Below, piece by piece: positions 22,070 to 28,878 of a DNA stretch of 37,476 nt. The position numbers were made by a program, and so were the translations under genes. Under the pieces are notes generated by a model, which was not told the origin of the DNA, made no database searches, and saw only the letters and a program-made list of their open reading frames with translations. Position 1 is the first letter of the stretch. Each line of letters opens with the position of its first letter. The DNA comes from a virus, in IMG/VR virus record IMGVR_UViG_3300030000_000026, positions 1-37,476 of that record; one strand, given 5' to 3'.

Positions 22070-22498
22070 TTATCTATTCTTTCTGACTTTATATTCTTCA
22101 TTTATTCTTTTCCAATTCTTAGCCATACAAACTAAACTTGATATTAAAAGTATGATCGCAATAAATAGTAATGGTGGAAATATAAATCCAATGAATAAAC
22201 ATGGAAATCCTAAAAACAATAATGTTATATGTCTAGTATAACTATTATTACCTATAGGATCTTGGACTATATTTCTATTTTCCATTGTTGCTGCTGGAGT
22301 ATTATTTTTACCCATGCTCTTAAATGATTTTCTTTTACTATACCTAACTCCATTAGCTCCTACAGAACTACCAACACCATTTTTATTTACTGATACTCTA
22401 GCACCTTTTACACCTGCAGATAATCCCACACCAGTTTTACCAACATTTACATTAAAAAGCTTACCAATTTTAATTGATTTTCTAAAACTCAATCCCAT
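22070..22498 (-). CDS. DUF4236 membrane protein
   Basis: 142 residues. The N-terminal ~54 residues (MGLSFRKSIKIGKLFNVNVG, then KTGVGLSAGVKGARVSV) are a DUF4236 domain, a Gly/Val-rich beta domain of unknown function. A polar linker follows, then a hydrophobic hairpin (about 91-126) that should span the membrane twice, and a basic tail. It has its own promoter and terminator, so it is a single-gene moron and is likely expressed in the lysogen. The function is unknown. Proximity to the Ltp-like gene suggests a cell-envelope role for the lysogen. Confidence 0.82.
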   Translation of the reverse strand: MGLSFRKSIKIGKLFNVNVGKTGVGLSAGVKGARVSVNKNGVGSSVGANGVRYSKRKSFKSMGKNNTPAATMENRNIVQDPIGNNSYTRHITLLFLGFPCLFIGFIFPPLLFIAIILLISSLVCMAKNWKRINEEYKVRKNR

Positions 22499-22527
22499 GA
22501 TAATACCTCCTAAATATTATTAATACA

Positions 22528-22574
22528 ATTGTATACTATTTGTAAACTTTGTCAATTATTCTACCTATAGGTAG
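22528..22574 (-). promoter_or_regulatory. Promoter of the DUF4236 gene with an upstream palindrome
   Basis: Minus strand: TTGACA (22550-22555), 16-bp spacer, TACAAT (22528-22533). Immediately upstream is the perfect 14-bp palindrome CTACCTATAGGTAG (22561-22574), which could bind a regulator. Confidence 0.78.
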
Positions 22575-22582
22575 AAAACAAG

Positions 22583-22606
22583 GGCTATAGAATTTTACTC
22601 TATGCC
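22583..22606 (-). terminator. Weak terminator behind the small divergent gene
   Basis: Minus strand GGCATAGA and TCTATAGCC form an imperfect stem, followed by CTTGTTTTC. It follows the stop at 22621. Confidence 0.45.
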
Positions 22607-22620
22607 TTTAATATTATTTA

Positions 22621-22818
22621 TTAAATTTTCCAAAGTTCATCCACGAACTCATTAGCTTTTTTAAACTTATCAAATTCCTTTGTTTTTATAGGTTTATTTT
22701 TATATACTCCATATTCTACTTGTCTAAGGTAATCATTTTTTTGCTCTAAAAATATATAAAAACTATTTGGAATCCATATAACTACAAATTCTTTATTTAC
22801 AATAGTATTTTTTTTCAT
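22621..22818 (-). CDS. Small unknown protein divergent from an HTH regulator
   Basis: 65 residues (MKKNTIVNKEFVVIWIPNSF ... EFDKFKKANEFVDELWKI), basic, with a short hydrophobic/aromatic stretch VVIWIPNSFYIFL that is too short for a clear membrane span. AAGGAG lies 8 bases before the ATG. It is transcribed away from the HTH gene at 22959, across a 140-bp region with three operators. I do not recognise it. It could be the target gene of that regulator, a small toxin or a host-interaction factor. Confidence 0.65.
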   Translation of the reverse strand: MKKNTIVNKEFVVIWIPNSFYIFLEQKNDYLRQVEYGVYKNKPIKTKEFDKFKKANEFVDELWKI

Positions 22819-22821
22819 AAT

Positions 22822-22955
22822 ATCAACTCCTTAATTATTTTTAACAACTCTATAGTTGAATATTACAACTTATAATTTGTATTGTCAATATATTTTTACA
22901 ATTTTAAAGTTGTATTTTAAAATTTAATAATTTATAATACAATTAAGGAGTTGAT
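22822..22955. repeat. Mirror-image leaders of the divergent pair
   Basis: ATCAACTCCTTAATT (22822-22836) and AATTAAGGAGTTGAT (22941-22955) are perfect 15-bp inverted copies. Each forms the ribosome site of one of the two divergent genes. Confidence 0.75.
22844..22913. promoter_or_regulatory. Three 16-bp palindromic operators between divergent genes
   Basis: ACAACTCTATAGTTGA (22844-22859), ACAACTTATAATTTGT (22865-22880) and ACAATTTTAAAGTTGT (22898-22913) share the pattern ACAAyT-N4-ArTTGt. The second lies between -35 TTGACA (22883-22888) and -10 TAATAT (22860-22865) of the minus promoter. The third overlaps the -35 of the plus promoter (TTGTAT 22910-22915, TATAAT 22933-22938). Confidence 0.72.
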
Positions 22956-22958
22956 AAA

Positions 22959-23156
22959 ATGGACTTTTCAAAAATGATAAAAAAGATTTTAATAGATAAA
23001 GATATGAATATGGGCCAACTAGCTGATAAATTAGATACTAGTCAACAAAATTTAAGTGCAAAATTAAAAAGAAATAATCCAAGTCTAAAGGAAATGCAAG
23101 AAATTGCTGAAGCTCTTGCATATGAATTAAAAATAGAATTTATTAACAAAGGGTAA
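22959..23156 (+). CDS. Small HTH regulator (XRE type) of the moron region
   Basis: 65 residues, nearly all a helix-turn-helix: MNMGQLADKLDTSQQNLSAK, then PSLKEMQEIAEALAYELKIE. It is not the phage repressor, which is at 18872. AAGGAG lies 8 bases before the ATG. The three operators upstream suggest it controls itself and the divergent 65-residue protein at 22818. A hairpin terminator follows. Confidence 0.82.
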   Translation: MDFSKMIKKILIDKDMNMGQLADKLDTSQQNLSAKLKRNNPSLKEMQEIAEALAYELKIEFINKG

Positions 23157-23163
23157 AAAAATA

Positions 23164-23193
23164 AAGGGTATAAGAAATTAATCTTATACCCTT
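23164..23193. terminator. Bidirectional terminator after endolysin and HTH genes
   Basis: Perfect 11-bp stem AAGGGTATAAG/CTTATACCCTT, loop of 8. On the minus strand TTTATTTTTTT overlaps and follows the 3' arm, so it ends the lysis transcript. The plus side has a weaker tail. Confidence 0.85.
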
Positions 23194-23219
23194 AACACTC
23201 TTGATATTAAATTATTAGT

Positions 23220-23984
23220 TTATTTTTCTATACTATAAAACCAACTACCTAAAGTAGATTTAAGTAAGTTGCATTTATCTATAGGCAAGTATTCTGTTTC
23301 AATCCACACACCTTTAGCATTGCCCCTCACATAGCATTTAACACCTGTGAAATATCCAAGTATATAATTTATGTCTATGCCATCATAAGTATCTGACGAG
23401 TGTGGCAAATAAGATGTTACTATATATCCTTTGCCTGTTTGTATAGGTGAATTAATAACATCTTTAGGAATATTTGAATCTATTGCATTACAAAGCACAT
23501 GAGCTAATTTATCCCATGAATATTGATTAAATATAGCTATATCTGTATTTGAGTCACAAAAACATATTTCTGAAATCAAATTACCACAATTAATATGATT
23601 CATTTCATAATCCTTAACAAACTTGATACCACGATTTGTAAATCCTAATTCTGCAAAATTACTTACAAGTCTTTGTGCTATTGGATAAGCCCCACTTGAT
23701 TCACTAGACACTAATACTTCTGTTCCATGTGCAGTTGTATCATAGCAATTCATATGCAAGCTTGCAAAAAAGTCTACATTATTAATATTTGCTTTTGTTG
23801 CACCTTCACTAAGCTCTCCATTTTCTGTAGTAGCATTACTATTACAATCTATTACAGTATGTCCATAGCTTTCTAATAGTGCTTTAACTGTTGCATAATA
23901 TAATTTCATTTGGTCATGTTCATTAACTATTCCTATAGCACCCTCACAATTATCGCTGTGTCCTGCTCTTAATCCTATTATCAT
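23220..23984 (-). CDS. Endolysin: N-acetylmuramoyl-L-alanine amidase
   Basis: 254 residues. N-terminal Amidase_3 domain (about 1-175) with zinc ligands His9 (AGHS), Glu22 (VNEHDQ), His77 (SLHMN) and catalytic Glu139 (ISEICF). The C-terminal domain (about 183-254; GKGYIVTSYLPHSSDTYDGI, KCYVRGNAKGVWIETEYL) resembles the wall-binding domain of clostridial phage endolysins CTP1L and CD27L, which may form dimers after cleavage or internal initiation. It cuts peptidoglycan after the holin opens the membrane. There is no signal peptide. It is the last gene of the late operon. Confidence 0.93.
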   Translation of the reverse strand: MIIGLRAGHSDNCEGAIGIVNEHDQMKLYYATVKALLESYGHTVIDCNSNATTENGELSEGATKANINNVDFFASLHMNCYDTTAHGTEVLVSSESSGAYPIAQRLVSNFAELGFTNRGIKFVKDYEMNHINCGNLISEICFCDSNTDIAIFNQYSWDKLAHVLCNAIDSNIPKDVINSPIQTGKGYIVTSYLPHSSDTYDGIDINYILGYFTGVKCYVRGNAKGVWIETEYLPIDKCNLLKSTLGSWFYSIEK

Positions 23985-24019
23985 TTAACATCCTTCTTTC
24001 TAATAAATTAAAATAAAAT

Positions 24020-24041
24020 AGAGCAACCATAAGGCTGCTCT
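24020..24041 (-). terminator. Hairpin upstream of the endolysin gene
   Basis: Minus strand AGAGCAGCC, loop TTAT, GGTTGCTCT (one G-U pair), followed by ATTTTATTTTAATTT. It may partly end transcription between the two lysis-module genes. Confidence 0.6.
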
Positions 24042-24046
24042 TAAAA

Positions 24047-24484
24047 CTAAGCTACTATTATTGGTGTTGCAACCGAATTAACTGTAATAACCGATTGAAC
24101 TTTTACTAGTTGATCTTTAAGGATCGTATTGTCTGCTTGTAATTGAGCGTTAGACTCTTGTAATTTCTTTAATAAGTCTGAATTATCTATTACTGCTGCT
24201 TTATCTGCATTAACTTCTCCAGCTATTGATTGTCTTAAATTATTAATATCAGTTTGATCTAATTCTGGAAATTTAGCTAATAAATATTTACCAAATTCTT
24301 CTGCCTTAGATTTAATTTTTTCTTCTACCGTTGTACTAATCCTTTTATTTTCATCTACTACTCTCCAAATTTTCTTTGCTTCTGTGAAATAATTTTGATT
24401 TTTTAATATTTCTGATTCTACTCCACTTTTAGCTAATTTGCTTTCTAATACCTTTGCGATTAATGTTAATATTGTTTTTATCAT
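24047..24484 (-). CDS. Coiled-coil protein of the lysis module
   Basis: 145 residues from the ATG at 24484 (GGTGGA upstream; the earlier GTG overlaps that site). The N-terminus MIKTILTLIAKVLESKLAK is a mildly hydrophobic amphipathic helix. The middle has EAKKIWRVVDENKRISTTVE, and the end is a coiled coil (LLKKLQESNAQLQADNTILK). It sits between holin and endolysin, so a role in lysis (second holin-like or accessory protein) is possible. No true membrane span is evident and no family is recognised. Confidence 0.68.
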   Translation of the reverse strand: MIKTILTLIAKVLESKLAKSGVESEILKNQNYFTEAKKIWRVVDENKRISTTVEEKIKSKAEEFGKYLLAKFPELDQTDINNLRQSIAGEVNADKAAVIDNSDLLKKLQESNAQLQADNTILKDQLVKVQSVITVNSVATPIIVA

Positions 24485-24534
24485 TTTACATTCCACCTTT
24501 TTTTAATTTTTATATAAGAAAAGAGCAGCAATGA

Positions 24535-24951
24535 CTACTCCTTAATTTCTTTCTTTTCTCCATCTTTTAATTGTGCTAGAGCATCTTTTAACTTATTTGG
24601 AACTGGAACTCCTAAACTTATTGCGTTTTCCAATAAACTTAATCCTTCATTTGCTATATAGAAATAGCAAATTAATGTCCTAAATAACCAGGTACCAGTA
24701 TTTAATAGTCTATCTAATGAAACTGCAACTATAAGAACTACAAATATAACTGCTTTTCTAGCTATGCCCTTAAGACCAATATCACTTGATAATTCTTTAT
24801 TTACATATCCTCTTAATACTCCTGTTGCATAGTCAAATACCATAAATGTTATTAATACTATTAGGGCAGTATCCCAGATACCAAATAACCATGTAAATAA
24901 TGTACCTGCTATTGCAATTATTGTCTTAAAATATTTTAATATATTTTCCAT
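24535..24951 (-). CDS. Holin (phage_holin_4 / toxin secretion family)
   Basis: 138 residues. Three or four hydrophobic segments are visible: about 8-26, 28-48 (TALIVLITFMVFDYATGVLR, with the family's FDYxTGxLxG motif), 66-82 (RKAVIFVVLIVAVSLD) and 86-105. The C-terminus is charged and cytoplasmic (KDALAQLKDGEKKEIKE). The motif and length match the TIGR01593/phage_holin_4_1 group. It forms holes in the membrane at the time of lysis and lets the amidase reach the wall. Confidence 0.92.
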   Translation of the reverse strand: MENILKYFKTIIAIAGTLFTWLFGIWDTALIVLITFMVFDYATGVLRGYVNKELSSDIGLKGIARKAVIFVVLIVAVSLDRLLNTGTWLFRTLICYFYIANEGLSLLENAISLGVPVPNKLKDALAQLKDGEKKEIKE

Positions 24952-25169
24952 TTCGCCTGCCTTCTTTCTATTTTTTTATAAAAATGAACATAAAAAAAAG
25001 ACTCCTGAAAGCCCTTATTTATGCTCATATTTTTTATTTAGTTTCTGCGCCATATTTTCCCTTTATAAAACTTATGTGTAACCCTGTGTTTATAAGGCTT
25101 TACGCATAATTACAAATATTATTGCGTATTGTTTTATGAAGTATTATTATACATATTCCCTCCTATTTT
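24952..25169. other. Intergenic region with imperfect hairpins
   Basis: No gene seen. On the minus strand ATGAGCATAAA and TTTATGTTCAT form an 11-bp stem with one G-U pair before the holin start. TACGCATAAT and ATTATTGCGTA form a second imperfect inverted repeat near 25103-25132. Confidence 0.4.
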
Positions 25170-25197
25170 TTGATTTATCCCCACATTATGTTAAAAT
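25170..25197 (+). promoter_or_regulatory. Promoter of the plus-strand gene at 25220
   Basis: TTGATT (25170-25175), 16-bp spacer, TAAAAT (25192-25197), followed by the ribosome site AAAGGGGGTG and an ATG at 25220. Confidence 0.72.
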
Positions 25198-25219
25198 ACA
25201 TATGAAAGGGGGTGCTTAA

Positions 25220-25606
25220 ATGCCTAATGTTTCTTCAAAATTTACTCATCTATCTTCTGTAGAAGCTTTTTTAAAAGATCAAGCAGATGCTGGCGATTCA
25301 TATCACAATGGTATTATGTTATTAACTAATTTTGGTATCATATATGGAAAATTTAGTGATACAGATCCTAATGATAACCATAATGTTTCTAATTTAATTC
25401 TAAATATACGTGATAAAGCATTAAAAAATGAAAAAAATACTGAAATTTCACTTATTGGTGATGGTTCTTCTATTGTTCTTGAAGATGCAGTTATAAAATA
25501 CTCAAATAATATAATAATTAATATGAGCGAAATAATTGTTTTCTGTGATCAAATAGTAGGATATTATCCGGTAGACTTGTCAAAACTCTCTGAGCAACTT
25601 CACTAG
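25220..25606 (+). CDS. Unknown protein, plus-strand moron gene
   Basis: 128 residues. It has a good promoter and ribosome site and is the only plus-strand gene embedded in the late minus-strand region. The N-terminus is polar with SSVEAFLKDQADAGDSYHNG. A beta-like core follows (GIMLLTNFGIIYGKFSDTDP, TEISLIGDGSSIVLEDAVIK, NNIIINMSEIIVFCDQIVGY). I do not recognise it. Independent expression against the late operon suggests a function in the lysogen or a regulatory role. The end overlaps the minus-strand gene at 25518 by 89 bp. Confidence 0.75.
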   Translation: MPNVSSKFTHLSSVEAFLKDQADAGDSYHNGIMLLTNFGIIYGKFSDTDPNDNHNVSNLILNIRDKALKNEKNTEISLIGDGSSIVLEDAVIKYSNNIIINMSEIIVFCDQIVGYYPVDLSKLSEQLH

Positions 25607-25691
25607 GAATAGTTGCCCCATGAATACTTAAAACTAAAAATTGCTCTTGAGCCTTTGGTTCTTGAGCAGTTTTCTTTTTATTCTTTTTCAT
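25518..25691 (-). CDS. Small basic protein overlapping the convergent gene
   Basis: 57 residues from the ATG at 25691, with GGAG 8 bases upstream. It begins MKKNKKKTAQEPKAQEQF, then has LVLSIHGATIPSEVAQRVLT and LPDNILLFDHRKQL. The frame reads like a real small protein, but 89 bp of it overlap the plus-strand gene ending at 25606 on the opposite strand. No family recognised. It lies in the late operon between holin and the gp49/66-like gene. Confidence 0.5.
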   Translation of the reverse strand: MKKNKKKTAQEPKAQEQFLVLSIHGATIPSEVAQRVLTSLPDNILLFDHRKQLFRSY

Positions 25692-25814
25692 AAATATCAC
25701 TCCTAAATTTTATTTATTTAGTACGTCCATTATTCCCTTTGCTTATTTTACTCAAAAGTGGCTATTTATCTATGTTTATAAGCACTTTTTAGCATTAACA
25801 AATAGTATTGCGCA

Positions 25815-26126
25815 TTAATTTTTCTTTGTAAATCTATCCATTATAAATTCTTTATGTTTATCTAATTTCCCAAGTTTACATTGAAGATTGTATCCTTCAA
25901 GCTCCCACAACTTATTTTTTATCTTTTCTTCGCAAAGTTTTAAACCAATTTCTTCATCATAGTTCTTAGGATCTACACATGCACTATGTTCAACTATGGT
26001 AAATCCATTAGGCAATTGAATCGCTACTACTGTGCATTTATCCCAATAGACTGATACTTGCTTATCTGATTCCTCATATAGCTTATTAATTTGTTCTTGA
26101 TTTACTGTGTTCTTTTTACTTTCCAT
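25815..26126 (-). CDS. Gp49/gp66-like phage protein
   Basis: 103 residues. The central segment VVAIQLPNGFTIVEHSACVD, followed by DPKNYDEEIGLKLCEEKIKN and KLWELEGYNLQ, matches the conserved core of the N4 gp49 / Sf6 gene 66 family (Phage_gp49_66), found in many phages with unknown function. AGGAGG precedes the ATG. It lies in the late region downstream of the ribbon-helix-helix gene. Confidence 0.85.
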   Translation of the reverse strand: MESKKNTVNQEQINKLYEESDKQVSVYWDKCTVVAIQLPNGFTIVEHSACVDPKNYDEEIGLKLCEEKIKNKLWELEGYNLQCKLGKLDKHKEFIMDRFTKKN

Positions 26127-26188
26127 TAATATTCCTCCTAAAGTTGGGTATAAAAATAGACACTGTGAAGTGCCTTCTTTATACCTTA

Positions 26189-26356
26189 TTATTTTTTATT
26201 CTTCCTATAATCTTCTAAGAGCTTCTCTTCTTCAATAAATTCTTTCATTTTTACAGTTACCCAGGTAGAAATTTTGATTCCTTTTTTCCCTGCATACTTG
26301 CAGAAATCTTCAAGAACTTCTTCGTCTATACTCATATTTTGCCTTACTGTTGCCAT
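26189..26356 (-). CDS. Ribbon-helix-helix DNA-binding protein (Arc/CopG-like)
   Basis: 55 residues (MATVRQNMSIDEEVLEDFCK, then YAGKKGIKISTWVTVKMKEF). A short strand followed by two helices is the size and pattern of Arc/CopG ribbon-helix-helix dimers. AAGGGG lies about 12 bases before the ATG. An inverted repeat (TAGTGTGTA...TACACACTA, 26422-26453) and a TATATAAT box upstream could be its own control region. Likely a small repressor. Confidence 0.7.
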   Translation of the reverse strand: MATVRQNMSIDEEVLEDFCKYAGKKGIKISTWVTVKMKEFIEEEKLLEDYRKNKK

Positions 26357-26421
26357 AAAAAAATCATCCCCTTGGAATGATTATATAACAACATTATCCA
26401 TTTTGTCATTTGATTATACAT

Positions 26422-26453
26422 TAGTGTGTATTAATACATACTTCTACACACTA
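26422..26453. promoter_or_regulatory. Inverted repeat upstream of the ribbon-helix-helix gene
   Basis: TAGTGTGTA and TACACACTA (9 bp each) are separated by 14 bases; inside is the palindrome GTATTAATAC. It follows the stop of the gene at 26459 by 5 bp. It may act as an operator or a weak terminator of the baseplate genes. Confidence 0.5.
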
Positions 26454-26458
26454 TTTTC

Positions 26459-26722
26459 CTATGACGTAGAAACACTTGCTTTTAAATTAATAACAATACT
26501 ACCATCTTCAATGTATTTTGTTATACTCACGCATTCCAAATTGGTAAAAATTCCATAAGTTTCTCCACTTGCATTTACTACTTGTAATTTAGTTAAATTT
26601 TCTGTGGTAAATAAACTTTCTATTTCTGCAACTTCTTTATTTTCTATCTCTATTCTCAGTGCTCCAACACCAATACTTTTTATTTCTAGTGTTTGCTCAT
26701 TTGCTAATATTATTTTTTCCAT
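26459..26722 (-). CDS. Small beta-rich protein following the BppU-type gene
   Basis: 87 residues. Alternating strands with MEKIILANEQTLEIKSIGVG, ALRIEIENKEVAEIESLF and VNASGETYGIFTNLECVSIT. Proteins of this size often follow BppU genes in Clostridium and Streptococcus phages. It may be a baseplate accessory piece or a fibre-assembly factor. No catalytic motif. It lies 19 bp downstream of the BppU-type gene. Confidence 0.68.
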   Translation of the reverse strand: MEKIILANEQTLEIKSIGVGALRIEIENKEVAEIESLFTTENLTKLQVVNASGETYGIFTNLECVSITKYIEDGSIVINLKASVSTS

Positions 26723-26741
26723 TTATATCACCTTTCCTTTC

Positions 26742-28250
26742 TTAAATTAAATAGCTTGCATTTATAGGGAATTTCAGCCCTGTTACAGCAGGAATAGCTA
26801 AAGATATTGCCCCGTTGCCGATAACAATCGGAATATTTCCGCCATCATTATTTGCAATAGTCGTACATGGTACTACCAGTCTTATATATCCCTTTTTAGG
26901 GGTAAAATATGTTGAATTCGCAATAATTTGAGTGCCAGTAGAATTCGCAATAATCTTGCAAAAGCCATTAAGGGTTACTCTTCCATTCACTACTTCTACA
27001 GTTATATTGTCGTTTTCAGCATCAGCATAAGCAAAATAGTTACCATTATATCCCACCGTATAGGTTTTAGGAGTTAACGCATCTGCAATAACTTTCGCAT
27101 CAATTATATATCCATTTTCTGTTACGGCTAAACTTTGAACTATTTGTGATTTGTTCACTTTACCACTATTCAATTCATTTATAGCACCTGTCACAGTTTT
27201 TGAAGTGGTTGTTCTTGTAGCGTCGTTCGTCAATTCTGACAATTGCGTAGTATGTCCAGCAACTACAAGATCAGATTTATCTAACCTGGCATCTAAATTC
27301 ACCTCGCCATTTCTAGCATTTTGGACTTCTGTTTTTAGTGCAGTTACATCTGTTGACAATGCTGTTACATCACCAAAACTTTGCATTGCAGTTATATTAG
27401 CTTCAGCTCTTACATTCTCAGAATCTATATTTGTTTTAGTTGTAGTTGCAGTTGAATTACTTGCATCTAATGCAGATTTGGTTGCTAAAGCTGTTGTATT
27501 TATTGTAGATAAATCATTTTTAGTTGTTGTTGCAGTAGCATTAATTGCATCTAAATTAGTTTTATTAGTTACTGCATCTGCATTTTTAGTTGTCAATGTT
27601 GATATATTGCTAATTGCATTTGTATTTTGAGTGGTTAGATTAGTAATTAATGTTGGAGCTTTATTATTTTCTATTTTTAAATTAACTACATTTACTGTAG
27701 CACTTGCATTTTCACTTTCTAATGCAGGTAAATTAGTATCTATATATAACTTAATATTTGCCAATGCTTCAATTGCTCCAATAGAGTTTCCTATAGCAAG
27801 TATACTATTTTCATATTTTGCAATTGTAACTTGTCCATCATTTATTAAATTTCTTAAATCTGCCAGCACTTGAACATCATCCTTTGAAATTTCCAACACA
27901 TCATCTGCCAAACTAGCATCTACATTAAAAGTAAATGTATTTGTACTTGTTAGGGTGTTTGTTGTGTATATTTGTATTTCACCACTTACTAGTCCTTGCA
28001 CAAGTGTAGCCTGTTGTTTTAAAGTTGCAGTTATAACACCATTAGTTACTGCTGTTATAGTACTTTCAATAAGTGTATTGTCTGCTTTTTTTAATATTAA
28101 ATCTATAGATTGTCCTGTAAGATCTGCTAATACTCCATTCACAAATACTTTTATAGTTACTGTTAAAGTATCTCCACGTTTTATAAGTTTTTCACATTCT
28201 ACTAAACTATCTATAGTGGTATCTATTGGAATATATAATATCTTTTGCAT
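26742..28250 (-). CDS. Baseplate upper protein (BppU_N) / tail fibre with 14-residue repeats
   Basis: 502 residues. Residues 1 to about 112 match the BppU N-terminal domain (KRGDTLTVTIKVFVNGVLAD, IDLILKKADNTLIES), which docks to the baseplate. Residues 177-288 are eight exact 14-residue units of the form L-x3-N-x2-A-x6, probably a fibrous shaft. A second helical stalk with TSKTVTGAINELNSGK follows, then a C-terminal beta head (about 400-502) ending LKFPINASYLI that should contact the host surface. AAGGAG precedes the ATG. A long hairpin lies just upstream of the gene. Confidence 0.85.
   Translation of the reverse strand: MQKILYIPIDTTIDSLVECEKLIKRGDTLTVTIKVFVNGVLADLTGQSIDLILKKADNTLIESTITAVTNGVITATLKQQATLVQGLVSGEIQIYTTNTLTSTNTFTFNVDASLADDVLEISKDDVQVLADLRNLINDGQVTIAKYENSILAIGNSIGAIEALANIKLYIDTNLPALESENASATVNVVNLKIENNKAPTLITNLTTQNTNAISNISTLTTKNADAVTNKTNLDAINATATTTKNDLSTINTTALATKSALDASNSTATTTKTNIDSENVRAEANITAMQSFGDVTALSTDVTALKTEVQNARNGEVNLDARLDKSDLVVAGHTTQLSELTNDATRTTTSKTVTGAINELNSGKVNKSQIVQSLAVTENGYIIDAKVIADALTPKTYTVGYNGNYFAYADAENDNITVEVVNGRVTLNGFCKIIANSTGTQIIANSTYFTPKKGYIRLVVPCTTIANNDGGNIPIVIGNGAISLAIPAVTGLKFPINASYLI
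27387..27722 (-). repeat. Eight 42-bp units coding for a 14-residue repeat
   Basis: In each of eight successive units of the BppU-type protein the first residue is Leu (Ile in the last), the fifth is Asn and the eighth is Ala. DNA units are diverged, so selection is on the protein pattern. Confidence 0.88.
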
Positions 28251-28270
28251 TTTATCACTCCTTATTATGT

Positions 28271-28334
28271 TTTTATAGCAATAAAAAAGACCTTAATACA
28301 TATTTGTACTAAGCTCTTTTTTGTTGCTATAAAA
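28271..28334 (-). promoter_or_regulatory. 29-bp imperfect hairpin before the BppU-type gene
   Basis: The arms 28271-28299 and 28306-28334 pair over 29 positions with only three non-Watson-Crick pairs (one G-U), around a 6-base loop. On the minus strand the 3' arm ends about 10 bases before the AAGGAG site. It contains runs of six T or A in its stem, so it might act as terminator, attenuator or RNase III site. Confidence 0.65.
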
Positions 28335-28346
28335 TTCTACTTAAAA

Positions 28347-28784
28347 CTATATTAAAGCACCATCTGATCCAACTGTATAACCATCTGGAGTAGTTGTATT
28401 TGCAAGCATTTTTCCATCATTCCCCAAATAGTACCATTTGCCAACATCTTTATGCCAGCCTGTAACCATACCATTAAATCCGTCAAAATAATACCAAGAA
28501 TTATCTAACTGAATCCATTTATAAGCCATTTCTGTATTGGATTTAAGATAATATATCTTACTATCTGCCGTAATCCATTTATTAGATGCCGGGATTCCTT
28601 TTTCATAGTACTGATTTATACCTGTATTCCTATCTGTATAAAATCCTGTATATTTTTCTTCTTGTAATTGTTTATATACTTTTGATGATAATTCATTGTT
28701 TGATTTTTCAGTAGCATTAACAGGAATTAATGTGACAACAAATAATGTTATACACAACATCATATTAATAATTTTTTTATTCAT
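28347..28784 (-). CDS. Secreted cell-wall-binding repeat protein
   Basis: 145 residues from the ATG at 28784 (AAAGGTGGGG upstream). A signal peptide (MNKKIINMML then CITLFVVTLIPVNA, cleavage near residue 24) is followed by a short helical part and about three to four choline-binding/CW_binding-like repeats: NKWITADSKIYYL, YKWIQLDNSWYYFDG, GWHKDVGKWYYLGNDGKM. The final GYTVGSDGALI is typical of such repeats. Being secreted, it is not a tail component unless assembled outside. It is more likely a surface protein made with the late genes. Confidence 0.83.
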   Translation of the reverse strand: MNKKIINMMLCITLFVVTLIPVNATEKSNNELSSKVYKQLQEEKYTGFYTDRNTGINQYYEKGIPASNKWITADSKIYYLKSNTEMAYKWIQLDNSWYYFDGFNGMVTGWHKDVGKWYYLGNDGKMLANTTTPDGYTVGSDGALI

Positions 28785-28878
28785 AAAGTTCCCCACCTTT
28801 TTAGTAATGTTTATATACATTATATTACTTTATTTGAGAAAATTAAATATATGAAATTGTGATTTTTTACTAATTATT

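Noticed and set aside
10870-25820. Recurring CAATACTA after stop codons of several genes
   Set aside because: An 8-mer of this composition is expected a few times by chance in 37 kb. The contexts are not otherwise alike.
27151-28278. Hydrophobic plus-strand frames opposite the BppU-type gene
   Set aside because: They arise from the Thr/Asn/Ala-rich repeat read in reverse. No start signals.
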